Source: a virus
IMG/VR virus record: IMGVR_UViG_3300046517_002304
Location: 186,001 to 250,000 of that record
Length of the DNA stretch: 64,000 nucleotides
Direction: 5' to 3' (one strand)
Shown: positions 45,203 to 53,123 of the stretch, piece by piece
Layout of the letters: every line of letters begins with the position of its first letter
How positions within the stretch are numbered: the stretch's first letter is position 1
Notes under the pieces: model-generated
The model's database searches: none
What the model saw: the letters and a program-made list of their open reading frames with translations, nothing else
Told to the model about the DNA's origin: nothing
Made by a program: the position numbers and the translations under genes

Positions 45203-46017
45203 AATATAAAGTTCATAAGTCCAGTCATCTTGACTTCGCTGGCAGAATCCGTAATGCTAATATAGCCGTTGGCGAACTTTATTTTCATATTTGCGCTTGA
45301 GCCATAGTCTTTATCGGCGTTGTTGCCTTTACTCGGATAAAGCCGCAGCGATTCAGCCTCTGCATCATATTGTCGTTTAATTAAATCGGAGTAAGAGATA
45401 AGACCCGCATCTTTCGTTTTAGTTTTTTCATTTTTATAAAGATGGTATGCCGACACTTTGGCCTCGTTTCTTAGCTCATCTTGCGAAGCATGAATAAATA
45501 CATTATAAAATACGTTAAAGAATATCGGACCTCCTGATACACCAAGTATAGAACTAATTACAGCATGAGGATGCATACTGGCATTGTTGCTTGATAGATA
45601 TACATCTAGTTTTGCCGCGTCAAATCCAGTAGCTTTTTGAAAAGTCCATGAACGTTTTAGTATATCGGATACCTTTTGCTTCATTTCGTTAAATTTAGGT
45701 GTGTTAAATTCTAAAAACCATATAAAATCTAAATCGGCATCTTTGCTATCTGGCCTGACGCTGTAATACGTCTTATCTGCTTTATAGCCCTGTTCTTTAT
45801 TGAACAGGAAATCTTTAATTATACTAAGAACAGCTTTGCTATCTGCGTCTTTTCTTTTGGCCCACGTAAGCACTTTTTTTCTAAAACTAGGCCAGTCATC
45901 ATCGCCGCCCCCGCCCCCACCGCCGTCATAATCATTGTTGTCAGTGTTGTTTATATTTCCTATATCAGAGCCTTTAATAGTGGCGACTGCTTCTAAAAAC
46001 TGCTTAAAGGACTTCAT
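45199..46017 (-). CDS. Putative capsid-targeted protein with poly-Gly/Asp linker
   Basis: About 272 residues, starting at the ATG at 46017 that overlaps the upstream stop (TAATG) and has AAGGAC before it. The N-terminus MKSFKQFLEA matches the shared peptide; next come Asn/Asp residues and a run of seven Gly then Asp (residues 32-41), a likely flexible linker, then an unrecognised alpha/beta domain of about 220 residues. The first 40 residues look like a removable targeting arm. Effector domain unknown. Confidence 0.7.
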   Translation of the reverse strand: MKSFKQFLEAVATIKGSDIGNINNTDNNDYDGGGGGGGDDDWPSFRKKVLTWAKRKDADSKAVLSIIKDFLFNKEQGYKADKTYYSVRPDSKDADLDFIWFLEFNTPKFNEMKQKVSDILKRSWTFQKATGFDAAKLDVYLSSNNASMHPHAVISSILGVSGGPIFFNVFYNVFIHASQDELRNEAKVSAYHLYKNEKTKTKDAGLISYSDLIKRQYDAEAESLRLYPSKGNNADKDYGSSANMKIKFANGYISITDSASEVKMTGLMNFIF

Positions 46018-46550
46018 TACTTGTCCTTCCAAGGCATATCTTTAAATAACCCATATTCATCATCGTTGCCGCCCGTTGGCTCTTGTGGTGTTGATTTTTT
46101 TTGACTTTTATCCATAAATTGTTTAAATGAATAACCAGGAGGCAATTCATTTTTTGGTGGATAAGTGGCGATTACATTATCTCCATGCGCGCTAAAGCCA
46201 AACATTTGTTCGGTTCCGTGCTTAATTTTTTTGAGCACATTGAGCATATCTGATCTATTGATTGGCACTTCAATGAACAAATTGTCTCTAGCTATGTTTC
46301 CTCTAGACATTCTATCCATAAAATAATTAACAATATCCATTACGCCACTTTCTGCTCCGTCTATTTCAAAAATAAAGATGCCTCTTTTGTAGTTGGTCCT
46401 ATATAAGGCGAAAGCATTGACGTTTCCAGCGCCATCAAACGATACGACTCCAGTGTTAGTAGAAATTTTTTTCTCTAAAGCAGGCGTGTAGTTTCTAGAA
46501 ATATCAGCAATTTGGCTCAAGTTCCTGGGTGTAATATTTTGAATTGGCAT
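46017..46550 (-). CDS. Hypothetical protein with internal FKQF peptide
   Basis: 177 residues. Residues 30-120 resemble a small alpha/beta domain (GVVSFDGAGNVNAF, then GIFIFEID), possibly GNAT-like but without a clear acetyl-CoA motif. SFKQFMDK at 141-148 is an internal copy of the targeting-like peptide. The rest is charged and disordered. A TAAATA box sits 4 bases before the ATG. Shares transcript and stop/start overlap with the next protein. Confidence 0.6.
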   Translation of the reverse strand: MPIQNITPRNLSQIADISRNYTPALEKKISTNTGVVSFDGAGNVNAFALYRTNYKRGIFIFEIDGAESGVMDIVNYFMDRMSRGNIARDNLFIEVPINRSDMLNVLKKIKHGTEQMFGFSAHGDNVIATYPPKNELPPGYSFKQFMDKSQKKSTPQEPTGGNDDEYGLFKDMPWKDK

Positions 46551-46554
46551 GATA

Positions 46555-46560
46555 TATTTA
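46555..46560 (-). promoter_or_regulatory. T4-late-type promoter box (CTAAATA)
   Basis: CAACTAAATA on the minus strand, exactly 4 bases before the ATG at 46550. Confidence 0.6.
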
Positions 46561-46608
46561 GTTGCATTTTTTTGTTTTTATGATATAATGCACGGTTGGA
46601 GAAAAATC

Positions 46609-47985
46609 ATGAATCCTAGACAACTAGAAAAAATCGGCATTACCCCGGACTGTATGTCTACTGCTATTGCTGGAATACAGAAGGCGGCAAAAGATGGCGT
46701 TCTTAGAACAATGAACGTTAAGGCCAAAATAAAGGGAATAGCAGATAACCCAGAATCTGGCGTGAATGATCTATATTTCGGGGATTTGGCTAAGGAAATT
46801 ATAAAAGATAAGAGTTTTGTCGCCAAAGAACCTGTTCCTTATTCTTATTGGGGAGTGGTGGACGAAAATGTAAAGGGTCAAATGCAAAACGTTTGCTCTG
46901 TTCCTAATGTGGAAAAAGTATCTTTAATGGCAGATAGTCATTATTGCACGCCGATACCCGTAGGAGCAGTCGTCGCTATGTCGGACGCCATTTCTCCATC
47001 TCTAGTAGGATCTGACATTTCATGTATGATGAAAATGTCTATCCTTGACATGCCCGTTTTGTCTATTAAAACCAAGCTTAATCTTTATAAAGAAGCGATT
47101 AATACCAGCACTAGGTTCGGAATGGGGCCTGAAGCATTGCACGATAAGCCGCAGCATCACCCTATAATGGACCAGCACTGGAGCATCACTAGAGTAACTA
47201 GAGAGATTAAAGATAGGGCATGGAAGCAATTAGGTAGTTCTGGTAACGGGAATCATTTTTGTGATATAGGAATAGTTACGCTAAATTCTAATGCATTTGG
47301 ATTAACTGCCGGCGAATATGTGGCTATTCTGTCTCACAGCGGTTCCAGAGGCCCTGGTGCGGCTGTATGCGATACTTATGACAGTATCGCTGGCAGAAAG
47401 CGACCTAGACGATATGATTACCTTGGGCGGCTGTCCTGGCTGGATAAAGGCACCCAAGAGTTTTATGAATACTGGGAAGCAATGAACTTCATGGGAGAAT
47501 ATGCATCTGCTAATCATGAAGTTATACATAGGTTGCTAGTAAAAAACATAGGAGCAAATGTCTTGTTCTCATTAGAAAATAAACATAATTTTGCTTGGCT
47601 AGAGGAAGTGGACGGCAAGGAAATGTACGTTCACAGAAAAGGAGCAACTCCCGCCGGAAATGGAGTTATGGGAATTATCCCTGGTTCTATGGCTTCGCCA
47701 GCGTTTGTGGTTTGCGGAAAGGGTAATAAAGAATCAATTAACTCTGCGTCTCATGGCGCAGGACGAGTAATGAGCCGTAGACAAGCTAATGAGAAGTTTA
47801 ATTGGAAATCTATTAAAGGTGATTTAGACAAAAAAGGTATAACCGTAATTGGTGCATCTGCCGAAGAAGCACCTTATGTGTATAAGGACATTGAGCAAGT
47901 TATGAAACAACAGGAAGACCTGGTAGATGTAGTGGCTCGTTTTGATCCAAAAATTGTTCGTATGGCAGAAGATGAAAGAAGATGA
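46609..47985 (+). CDS. rtcB: RNA-splicing ligase RtcB
   Basis: 458 residues. Conserved RtcB elements: ADSHYCTPIPVG, GSDISCM with C139 as the manganese ligand, GNGNHFCDIG, SHSGSRGPG and HRKGATPAGNG, the last holding the histidine that is guanylylated. RtcB joins 2',3'-cyclic-phosphate and 5'-OH RNA ends, repairing tRNAs cut by host nucleases. The ATG at 46609 has GGAG 11 bases upstream; an in-frame ATG at 46549 would add a hydrophobic, unconserved leader. Ends in an ATGA overlap with the next gene. Confidence 0.87.
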   Translation: MNPRQLEKIGITPDCMSTAIAGIQKAAKDGVLRTMNVKAKIKGIADNPESGVNDLYFGDLAKEIIKDKSFVAKEPVPYSYWGVVDENVKGQMQNVCSVPNVEKVSLMADSHYCTPIPVGAVVAMSDAISPSLVGSDISCMMKMSILDMPVLSIKTKLNLYKEAINTSTRFGMGPEALHDKPQHHPIMDQHWSITRVTREIKDRAWKQLGSSGNGNHFCDIGIVTLNSNAFGLTAGEYVAILSHSGSRGPGAAVCDTYDSIAGRKRPRRYDYLGRLSWLDKGTQEFYEYWEAMNFMGEYASANHEVIHRLLVKNIGANVLFSLENKHNFAWLEEVDGKEMYVHRKGATPAGNGVMGIIPGSMASPAFVVCGKGNKESINSASHGAGRVMSRRQANEKFNWKSIKGDLDKKGITVIGASAEEAPYVYKDIEQVMKQQEDLVDVVARFDPKIVRMAEDERR

Positions 47986-48278
47986 AGAAAAAAATTTATG
48001 TTCTAACCAATAAAACAGGCGCAGGAGAGCCTAATGCCCCTGGAATCGCTTTAAAAGAAGGGCGCTGGTATACCGTAGACGTTACGCAGATAGCCAATGA
48101 TTTAATCAGATATAGGGTATGGAGCAATGCAACCGGAAATGAAGGCAACCACACAATCGGTAAAAAAGAAGTGCGCATGTATGATATTAAAACAACAAAA
48201 TTTATTCATTTACCAGTTATTAAGTCTTTGGAGAAAGGCTGTTTTGTAAGAAGTCAAAAAATCAATCTTGACTTGTAA
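47982..48278 (+). CDS. Hypothetical protein downstream of rtcB
   Basis: 98 residues, coupled to rtcB by ATGA. A small beta-type protein (EGRWYTVDVTQI, then KKEVRMYDI). Function unknown; may act with the ligase. Overlaps the convergent 61-residue gene by 17 bases. Confidence 0.6.
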   Translation: MKKKIYVLTNKTGAGEPNAPGIALKEGRWYTVDVTQIANDLIRYRVWSNATGNEGNHTIGKKEVRMYDIKTTKFIHLPVIKSLEKGCFVRSQKINLDL

Positions 48279-48447
48279 AGTCACCCCTGGTTAGTTTAGA
48301 TACGATAATTTCTTTTACGGGTGGAGGGAGTTTAGCCGGAAGCATCTCTTCAGCGAAATAAATGATCTGAGTATTTCCGGCAGGAGCGCCGCAGCCACCA
48401 TGAAGGCAACTAGTGTGTTCTAAGTTATTCAAGTCAAATAGTGGCAT
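48262..48447 (-). CDS. Small hypothetical protein, Cys/Gly/Pro-containing
   Basis: 61 residues, no domain recognised; a HTSCLHGGCGAP segment could bind metal. Its ATG has an AATAAATA box 4 bases upstream, and it is divergent from the cyanophycinase-like gene. Likely real because of the promoter-like box and lack of other coding frame here. Confidence 0.5.
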   Translation of the reverse strand: MPLFDLNNLEHTSCLHGGCGAPAGNTQIIYFAEEMLPAKLPPPVKEIIVSKLTRGDFTSQD

Positions 48448-48451
48448 ATAG

Positions 48452-48457
48452 TATTTA
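48452..48457 (-). promoter_or_regulatory. T4-late-type promoter box (AATAAATA)
   Basis: CAATAAATA on the minus strand, 4 bases before the ATG at 48447; the 14-base context to the ATG matches that at 60244. Confidence 0.55.
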
Positions 48458-48473
48458 TTGTTTGTACTTTATC

Positions 48474-48479
48474 TAAATA
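48474..48479 (+). promoter_or_regulatory. T4-late-type promoter box (TCTAAATA)
   Basis: ATCTAAATA, 7 bases before the ATG at 48487; divergent from the box at 48452, so both strands are served from a 39-base gap. Confidence 0.5.
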
Positions 48480-48486
48480 TTAATTG

Positions 48487-49404
48487 ATGGCAAAAAATCT
48501 CAAACGATGTTTGTTTTTCATAATTCTATTTGCCATACTCTTCTCATCGCTCCCGCAAGACAAATATAAAAACGGTGCCGTTGTCTTAATAGGCGGCGGA
48601 TATTGTGCAGAGGGCATTGAGTGGCTGTTAAATAAGGCCGAAAGTAGAGAGATGCTCGTGCTATCGTCAGATGACGTATGGATGAGCTGGCTATACAGAC
48701 TTCAGGCCAATACTAAGATAGACTTCTTAATAATACCATCTAGGGATGCCGCTAACTCAGATCAAGTAATTGATAAAATCTATAGAGCTAAATCCATTCT
48801 GATATCCGGAGGCTATCAGAACGATTACATTAAGTTATGGAAAGGAACCAAGCTTGCGGCAGCAATAAGCAAAATGGCTTATAAAATTCCCGTTGGTGGG
48901 TCAAGTGCCGGACTAGCTATTATGGGTGAATTTTACTATTCAGCAAAAAACAATACGGTGATTAGCGATGAAGCGCTATTCAACCCGTATAATGAGTTTA
49001 TGTCTGATATTGATAATAACTTTCTTAAATTACCATTTATGGAAAATATAATTACTGACTCTCATTACGCAGAAAGAGGGCGACAAGGCAGACACTTGGT
49101 CTTCATGGCGAGAATATTAAATGATAGGCATATAGAAAATATTAAAGGAATCGGAATAGATGAAGACACGGCTTTATGCATTGACTACCGGGGAACCACA
49201 ACCGTTTTAGGGAATGGCAAGTGTTATCTTATAGAAAATCTATCTTTCCCGAAGATATGCATTATAGGACAATGCCTAATCTGGAACAGAGCAGCAAGGG
49301 CGTACATCATTAGTTCTGGCACCGTATTTGATATTAATAAATGGAAATTTGAGAGCAGCGAAGTTTGGAGTGTTGAAGACGGGAAACTAGTCCGCGCTAA
49401 TTAG
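48487..49404 (+). CDS. Cyanophycinase-like peptidase (family S51)
   Basis: 305 residues. N-terminal signal or anchor helix (5-22). Then VVLIGGGYC, IPVGGSSAGLAIMGE with nucleophile S140, DSHYAERGRQGRH (191-203) and GIGIDEDTALCID, all fitting cyanophycinase, a Ser-dependent peptidase that cuts cyanophycin (poly-Asp-Arg) to dipeptides. A related dipeptidase E function is possible. The N-terminal helix suggests export or membrane attachment, unlike cytosolic cyanophycinase. Starts at ATG 48487, after an in-frame TTG at 48484. Confidence 0.82.
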   Translation: MAKNLKRCLFFIILFAILFSSLPQDKYKNGAVVLIGGGYCAEGIEWLLNKAESREMLVLSSDDVWMSWLYRLQANTKIDFLIIPSRDAANSDQVIDKIYRAKSILISGGYQNDYIKLWKGTKLAAAISKMAYKIPVGGSSAGLAIMGEFYYSAKNNTVISDEALFNPYNEFMSDIDNNFLKLPFMENIITDSHYAERGRQGRHLVFMARILNDRHIENIKGIGIDEDTALCIDYRGTTTVLGNGKCYLIENLSFPKICIIGQCLIWNRAARAYIISSGTVFDINKWKFESSEVWSVEDGKLVRAN

Positions 49405-49840
49405 CGTATCTTTTAATTAATGAAATAGAATGATTAATTAAAGCGCTAAGCCCGAAGTGCTTCGGTTGTATTTTCAGAAGCTCATTTAAATCTACCCACT
49501 TAAACTCCTGCGTTTCACAGTTGCTGGTCGGCTGAAATTCTTCGGGTACTAAACCGATGAAATTATGATACTCAAAATCCTTATCTTTAAACACATAAGC
49601 GGGAATTAGGTTTATCATTCCACGATAACCAGTTTCTTCATGAAACTCTCTATTGGCTTCTGCTTTTAGGCTTATCGTATTATCGTCTACCTTACCGCCG
49701 ATAGTTCCATAGGTATTTGGCTCATTCACATGAATAGAGCGCAATGCTATTAGAATTCTCTTCGTAGTAAAAGAAATGGGCAATATCCCAACTCCCTTGC
49801 TTCCCCAATATCGGGATTCTAAATAGTTTTTGAATTTCAT
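49397..49840 (-). CDS. Nudix hydrolase with capsid-targeting-like N-terminus
   Basis: 147 residues. Nudix signature: GGKVDD (48-53) and REFHEETGY (64-72), with one residue more than usual between GG and RE. Nudix enzymes cleave nucleoside diphosphates linked to another group (damaged dNTPs, NAD, capped RNA). Starts at the ATG at 49840, overlapping the upstream stop (TAATG); a frame extension to 49876 lies inside that gene and is not used. The N-terminus MKFKNYLES matches the shared peptide, so it may be packaged into virions (inference). Confidence 0.82.
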   Translation of the reverse strand: MKFKNYLESRYWGSKGVGILPISFTTKRILIALRSIHVNEPNTYGTIGGKVDDNTISLKAEANREFHEETGYRGMINLIPAYVFKDKDFEYHNFIGLVPEEFQPTSNCETQEFKWVDLNELLKIQPKHFGLSALINHSISLIKRYAN

Positions 49841-50076
49841 TAGCTTAAATGCTTGTAGGCTCGCCATATAACACAAACCCCAATACCACCGGCTACCGAA
49901 AAGAAGATGCTTTCATGACAACCGAATAAAGACGCAACTAAGTGGCCTAGTACTGATCCAAATACCCCCACTGCTGTAGTTGCCCAGAAACCTTCTGGCT
50001 CTTCGCCAGGATGAATTAGTTTAGCAATCTGACCGATTGTGAATCCCATTAAAACAACATAAATAATATGAAACAT
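49840..50076 (-). CDS. YeaQ/YmgE (GlsB)-family small membrane protein
   Basis: 78 residues, three hydrophobic segments. VVLMGFTIGQIAKLIHPGEE then WATTAVGVFGSVLGHLVASLFG (written in parts) matches the transglycosylase-associated YeaQ/YmgE family. Function in bacteria is a stress-related inner-membrane protein. Ribosome site GGAGG upstream; a TCCTAAATA box lies 20 bases before the ATG. Translation coupled to the Nudix gene. Confidence 0.78.
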   Translation of the reverse strand: MFHIIYVVLMGFTIGQIAKLIHPGEEPEGFWATTAVGVFGSVLGHLVASLFGCHESIFFSVAGGIGVCVIWRAYKHLS

Positions 50077-50097
50077 AATGATTTGCCTCCAAGATAT

Positions 50098-50982
50098 TTA
50101 GGATACATTAACCGGTTTATTATTGACAACCACTTTAGGCAAGGCGTCTAGTATGGCTTCTATAAGTTTAACCTGCCCATCGTCAACCTTTTCTAGGTAT
50201 ATGAATAAATCTGCTAAGTTTCTAGCATCTGGATGGTATGAGTATCTATTGGCCAGAAGGTGCTGTATGGCTTTTAGCATTTCATCTTCGGAATCGCCCA
50301 GTACATGCTTTGTGAGAGCAAAGTAATCTCTTTTAAATTGGGCTACTCTTACGCCAAATTCATGCGGCATTAAATAATATTTAACAGTATTTTTTTCATC
50401 TCTGTCAAGGTCTGAATTATCAATATCGGCATCAGTAAATTGTCTAATAAGTCGCTCTTTAAAAGTATTTTGGGCAGCGTGCGTTAGCTCGTGTGCCAGT
50501 GCTTCTTCTTCATCTTTTTTAGCAACTACGCAGAAAGGATTGCCGATTGCGTCGTTGGAGCAAAAGGCTACATTGCCCGTTAACTTACCCTTTAGCTCAT
50601 CTGGACTTACGTTTATAACTGGAACGTACTGCATCATTCTAATCTGGTTAAACACCATGCCGCTTTTGGCATCTGCGGGTTTTTGAGCCTTAACTGCATT
50701 GCTTATTGCACTATCAGTTTTATCACCATAAAAACCATGTATTACATCTAGTGGTTTATAAAAAGCAATTTGATCTGGGTTTAAATTATACCCATATGTT
50801 TTTTTAACATATTGAATTAAGTCGGCCTTTCTCTCAACTTCTGTTGCCTTATCAGGATGAATCCGAGATACCTTTGGCATTATACCCATCATGGCTGTGC
50901 CGATTACTAATGGACTTGCTATTTTACGAAGCCTGCTGTTCATAAGACCCTCAGTTTGAATTAGCCATTCTCTAAATCGCAT
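50098..50982 (-). CDS. HExxH zinc metallopeptidase with capsid-targeting-like N-terminus
   Basis: 294 residues. EEALAHELTHAAQ holds HELTH at 164-168 (two zinc ligands and the catalytic Glu); a third ligand probably lies in YLMPHEFGVR downstream. N-terminus MRFREWLIQTEG is one of the shared peptides. Residues 20-40 are hydrophobic. TAAATA box 4 bases before the ATG. A protease delivered with the DNA could cut host defence or cell-envelope proteins (inference); a head-maturation role is the main alternative. Confidence 0.75.
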   Translation of the reverse strand: MRFREWLIQTEGLMNSRLRKIASPLVIGTAMMGIMPKVSRIHPDKATEVERKADLIQYVKKTYGYNLNPDQIAFYKPLDVIHGFYGDKTDSAISNAVKAQKPADAKSGMVFNQIRMMQYVPVINVSPDELKGKLTGNVAFCSNDAIGNPFCVVAKKDEEEALAHELTHAAQNTFKERLIRQFTDADIDNSDLDRDEKNTVKYYLMPHEFGVRVAQFKRDYFALTKHVLGDSEDEMLKAIQHLLANRYSYHPDARNLADLFIYLEKVDDGQVKLIEAILDALPKVVVNNKPVNVS

Positions 50983-50986
50983 GAAT

Positions 50987-50992
50987 TATTTA
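50987..50992 (-). promoter_or_regulatory. T4-late-type promoter box (CATAAATA)
   Basis: CCATAAATA on the minus strand, exactly 4 bases before the ATG at 50982; it overlaps the candidate ATG of the divergent gene. Confidence 0.6.
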
Positions 50993-52410
50993 TGGAAATG
51001 GCATCCTATAATAGATTCACGATGTTAAAACTAGAAAAGATAAAGAAAGCATTAGACTTAGTTAGGGTAAATCCAGAAAAGGCAGAGCCAATGCTGGTAG
51101 ATTTATATAAACAGTATTCGTCTGATAGACAACTAGGCCGAATGCTTGGTATGTGTAAAATTCAGCTAAAAAAGTTTAAAGATGCAGAACCTATATTCGT
51201 CAACTTAGTGCAAAAAGAGCGAAGATATGATGATTACTTTATTATGGCAGGCATCTATACGAATCTAGGGAAACATGACGAATCTATAAGCATTTTATAT
51301 AAGTTATTAAATCAAAAACCAGATGATATCAAAGTACAAAACCATATTGCTAGTAAGCTTTGGAATATTGGCAAGTACGAGGATTCTATTAAATTACTAA
51401 AAAATTCTAGTCATAGCTATAAAACATGCGATGATTGGGACAATCTAGCTAATTTTGCGATTAATTTTCTAGACTTACAAACAGCAGAACTGGCAACAAA
51501 AGAATCTCTAAAAATTAATCCAGATAATCCTGCGGCTCACCTTAATCTTATCGATTTATACGATTTTCGTGGTGATTGGAAGTCTGCAATTAAAGAAAAA
51601 GAATGGCGAGTGAAGCAGTTTGACGATTACAAAGTGTATTTTAACAAGTATCCAGCAGACAAGCTGTGGGCCGGGCAATCTCTTGATAATAAAACAATTA
51701 TAATTTATGGTGAACAGGGTTTCGGCGATGTCATTCAACACTATAGATTTGCATCTTATCTTGAGAACACTAAGGTAATATTTAACTGCCCCAATAAGCT
51801 TAAAACCCTTTTATACAACCAAGAAAGTAATTTTGAAATCATCGCGTCTAATATGTCAGATCCAGAACCATCTCCTGAGCATGACTATCATATTTTGTCA
51901 GACAGCCTACCGTATGTGATGAAAGTAACATCCATATGCGGTAGGCCGTATCTTAAATCTCAAAAATCAGATTTAAAAAGCAATAAATTTAAGGTGGGGT
52001 TTGTGTGGGCTGGAAACAGTCAGTATAAAATGGATAAAGAGCGTTCTATTCCGCAAGACTTTTTCCGCTTTAACAACGATAAGATTCAACTTTATAGCTT
52101 ACAAGTGCCATCACAAGATGGAGATTTTTATATTAACTTGGCAGATAAAATTAATGATTTTTCTGACACCGCTCAATTTTTGATGGGATTAGATTTATTC
52201 ATTTCATGCGATACTGCAACGGCGCATTTGGCTGGCGCATTAGGTGTTTCTACATGGCTATGCTTACCATATTCTCCGGACTCAAGATGGGGGCTGGGAG
52301 AAACTTCGCATTGGTATGATTCTATTCGAATATTCCGACAAGAAAGTGTCGGGAACTGGCATTCTGTATTTAATAATATCAAGAACGCTCTTTTAACAAC
52401 CATCCCTTAA
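50992..52410 (+). CDS. TPR-containing GT9-like glycosyltransferase
   Basis: Up to 472 residues. The first 200 are TPR-like repeats (paired helices, e.g. YDDYFIMAGIYTNLGKHDES, WNIGKYEDSIKLL). Residues 225-470 carry IIIYGEQGFGDVIQHYRF, KVGFVWAGNSQY and FISCDTATAHLAGAL, the heptosyltransferase/GT9 pattern. TPR-GT9 fusions are seen in surface-glycan and protein-glycosylation loci. The start may be 50992, 50998 or 51022; the first overlaps the opposite promoter. Lies next to the glycosyltransferase cluster. Confidence 0.78.
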   Translation: MEMASYNRFTMLKLEKIKKALDLVRVNPEKAEPMLVDLYKQYSSDRQLGRMLGMCKIQLKKFKDAEPIFVNLVQKERRYDDYFIMAGIYTNLGKHDESISILYKLLNQKPDDIKVQNHIASKLWNIGKYEDSIKLLKNSSHSYKTCDDWDNLANFAINFLDLQTAELATKESLKINPDNPAAHLNLIDLYDFRGDWKSAIKEKEWRVKQFDDYKVYFNKYPADKLWAGQSLDNKTIIIYGEQGFGDVIQHYRFASYLENTKVIFNCPNKLKTLLYNQESNFEIIASNMSDPEPSPEHDYHILSDSLPYVMKVTSICGRPYLKSQKSDLKSNKFKVGFVWAGNSQYKMDKERSIPQDFFRFNNDKIQLYSLQVPSQDGDFYINLADKINDFSDTAQFLMGLDLFISCDTATAHLAGALGVSTWLCLPYSPDSRWGLGETSHWYDSIRIFRQESVGNWHSVFNNIKNALLTTIP

Positions 52411-53107
52411 AACTAACACTATCGCCGAACTGAAAAGATTTTTGCTGATAGTAAGGGTGTAGCTTTTGCGTTTCTATGTCCTTAACTTGTTGGTTGGCAA
52501 CATTACCGTATTGAGTAGACGGTGATTGTGATGGCTTTCCGCCGTTTTCTAATTCTGGAAGAGTAAAAGTATAATTTTTTTTTGTGGAGTAAACATAAAC
52601 ATAGAACTCTTCGTTCTCATCAAATTCTTCGCTCCCACCCTCTTGTTCAATAATTTCCCCTAATCCATCGGCTATTTCTTTTATGTCTTTCGGCATGAGA
52701 GTCCATGTTTCCACATGATCGTTTCTAACCGCTTTCCATCCGTATTGCTTTATGACATATTCTCTAGAATCTCCGCGACCCTCAGCAATGGCGAACATAT
52801 CTGCCGGAATTTTATGCTTGGCTAATGATTTGTCGATAAGTTTTTTTCGTCTTTGATTATCATTAAGTATTTTCAGAGCGCTAATTTCATACTGATTTAA
52901 TTCGCCTTCTTCGTCATCAATAATCTTCTCTACAAATTCGTCCCAGTCCACATACTCATTATTAATGAACTCATCAAGTCCATATGCGCCAATTACTTGG
53001 CGCATAACGAAATCTGTGGCTATAAAATCATGATTCTTATCGCCTGTGTCGCCATCTGCGAAATCTACTTCGCCTCCGATAATCCAGTATTCTCCAGTTA
53101 TTGCCAT
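52379..53107 (-). CDS. Hypothetical protein with C-terminal FKGWL peptide
   Basis: 242 residues. Acidic N-terminal two-thirds with helix and strand mixture, no recognised motif. The final residues SFKGWLLKERS (232-242) repeat the targeting-like peptide at the C-terminus. TATATAAAG lies just upstream of the ATG, a possible degenerate late promoter. Convergent overlap of 32 bases with the TPR-GT gene. Confidence 0.6.
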   Translation of the reverse strand: MAITGEYWIIGGEVDFADGDTGDKNHDFIATDFVMRQVIGAYGLDEFINNEYVDWDEFVEKIIDDEEGELNQYEISALKILNDNQRRKKLIDKSLAKHKIPADMFAIAEGRGDSREYVIKQYGWKAVRNDHVETWTLMPKDIKEIADGLGEIIEQEGGSEEFDENEEFYVYVYSTKKNYTFTLPELENGGKPSQSPSTQYGNVANQQVKDIETQKLHPYYQQKSFQFGDSVSFKGWLLKERS

Positions 53108-53123
53108 ACTTTATATAGGAAAT

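Noticed and set aside
46549-46608. Upstream extension of RtcB to an ATG at 46549
   Set aside because: The extra residues are hydrophobic and not part of the RtcB fold; the ATG at 46609 has a GGAG ribosome site.
49841-49876. Extension of the Nudix gene to 49876
   Set aside because: It overlaps the membrane gene coding region; the TAATG overlap at 49840 and the N-terminal peptide fit the shorter start.
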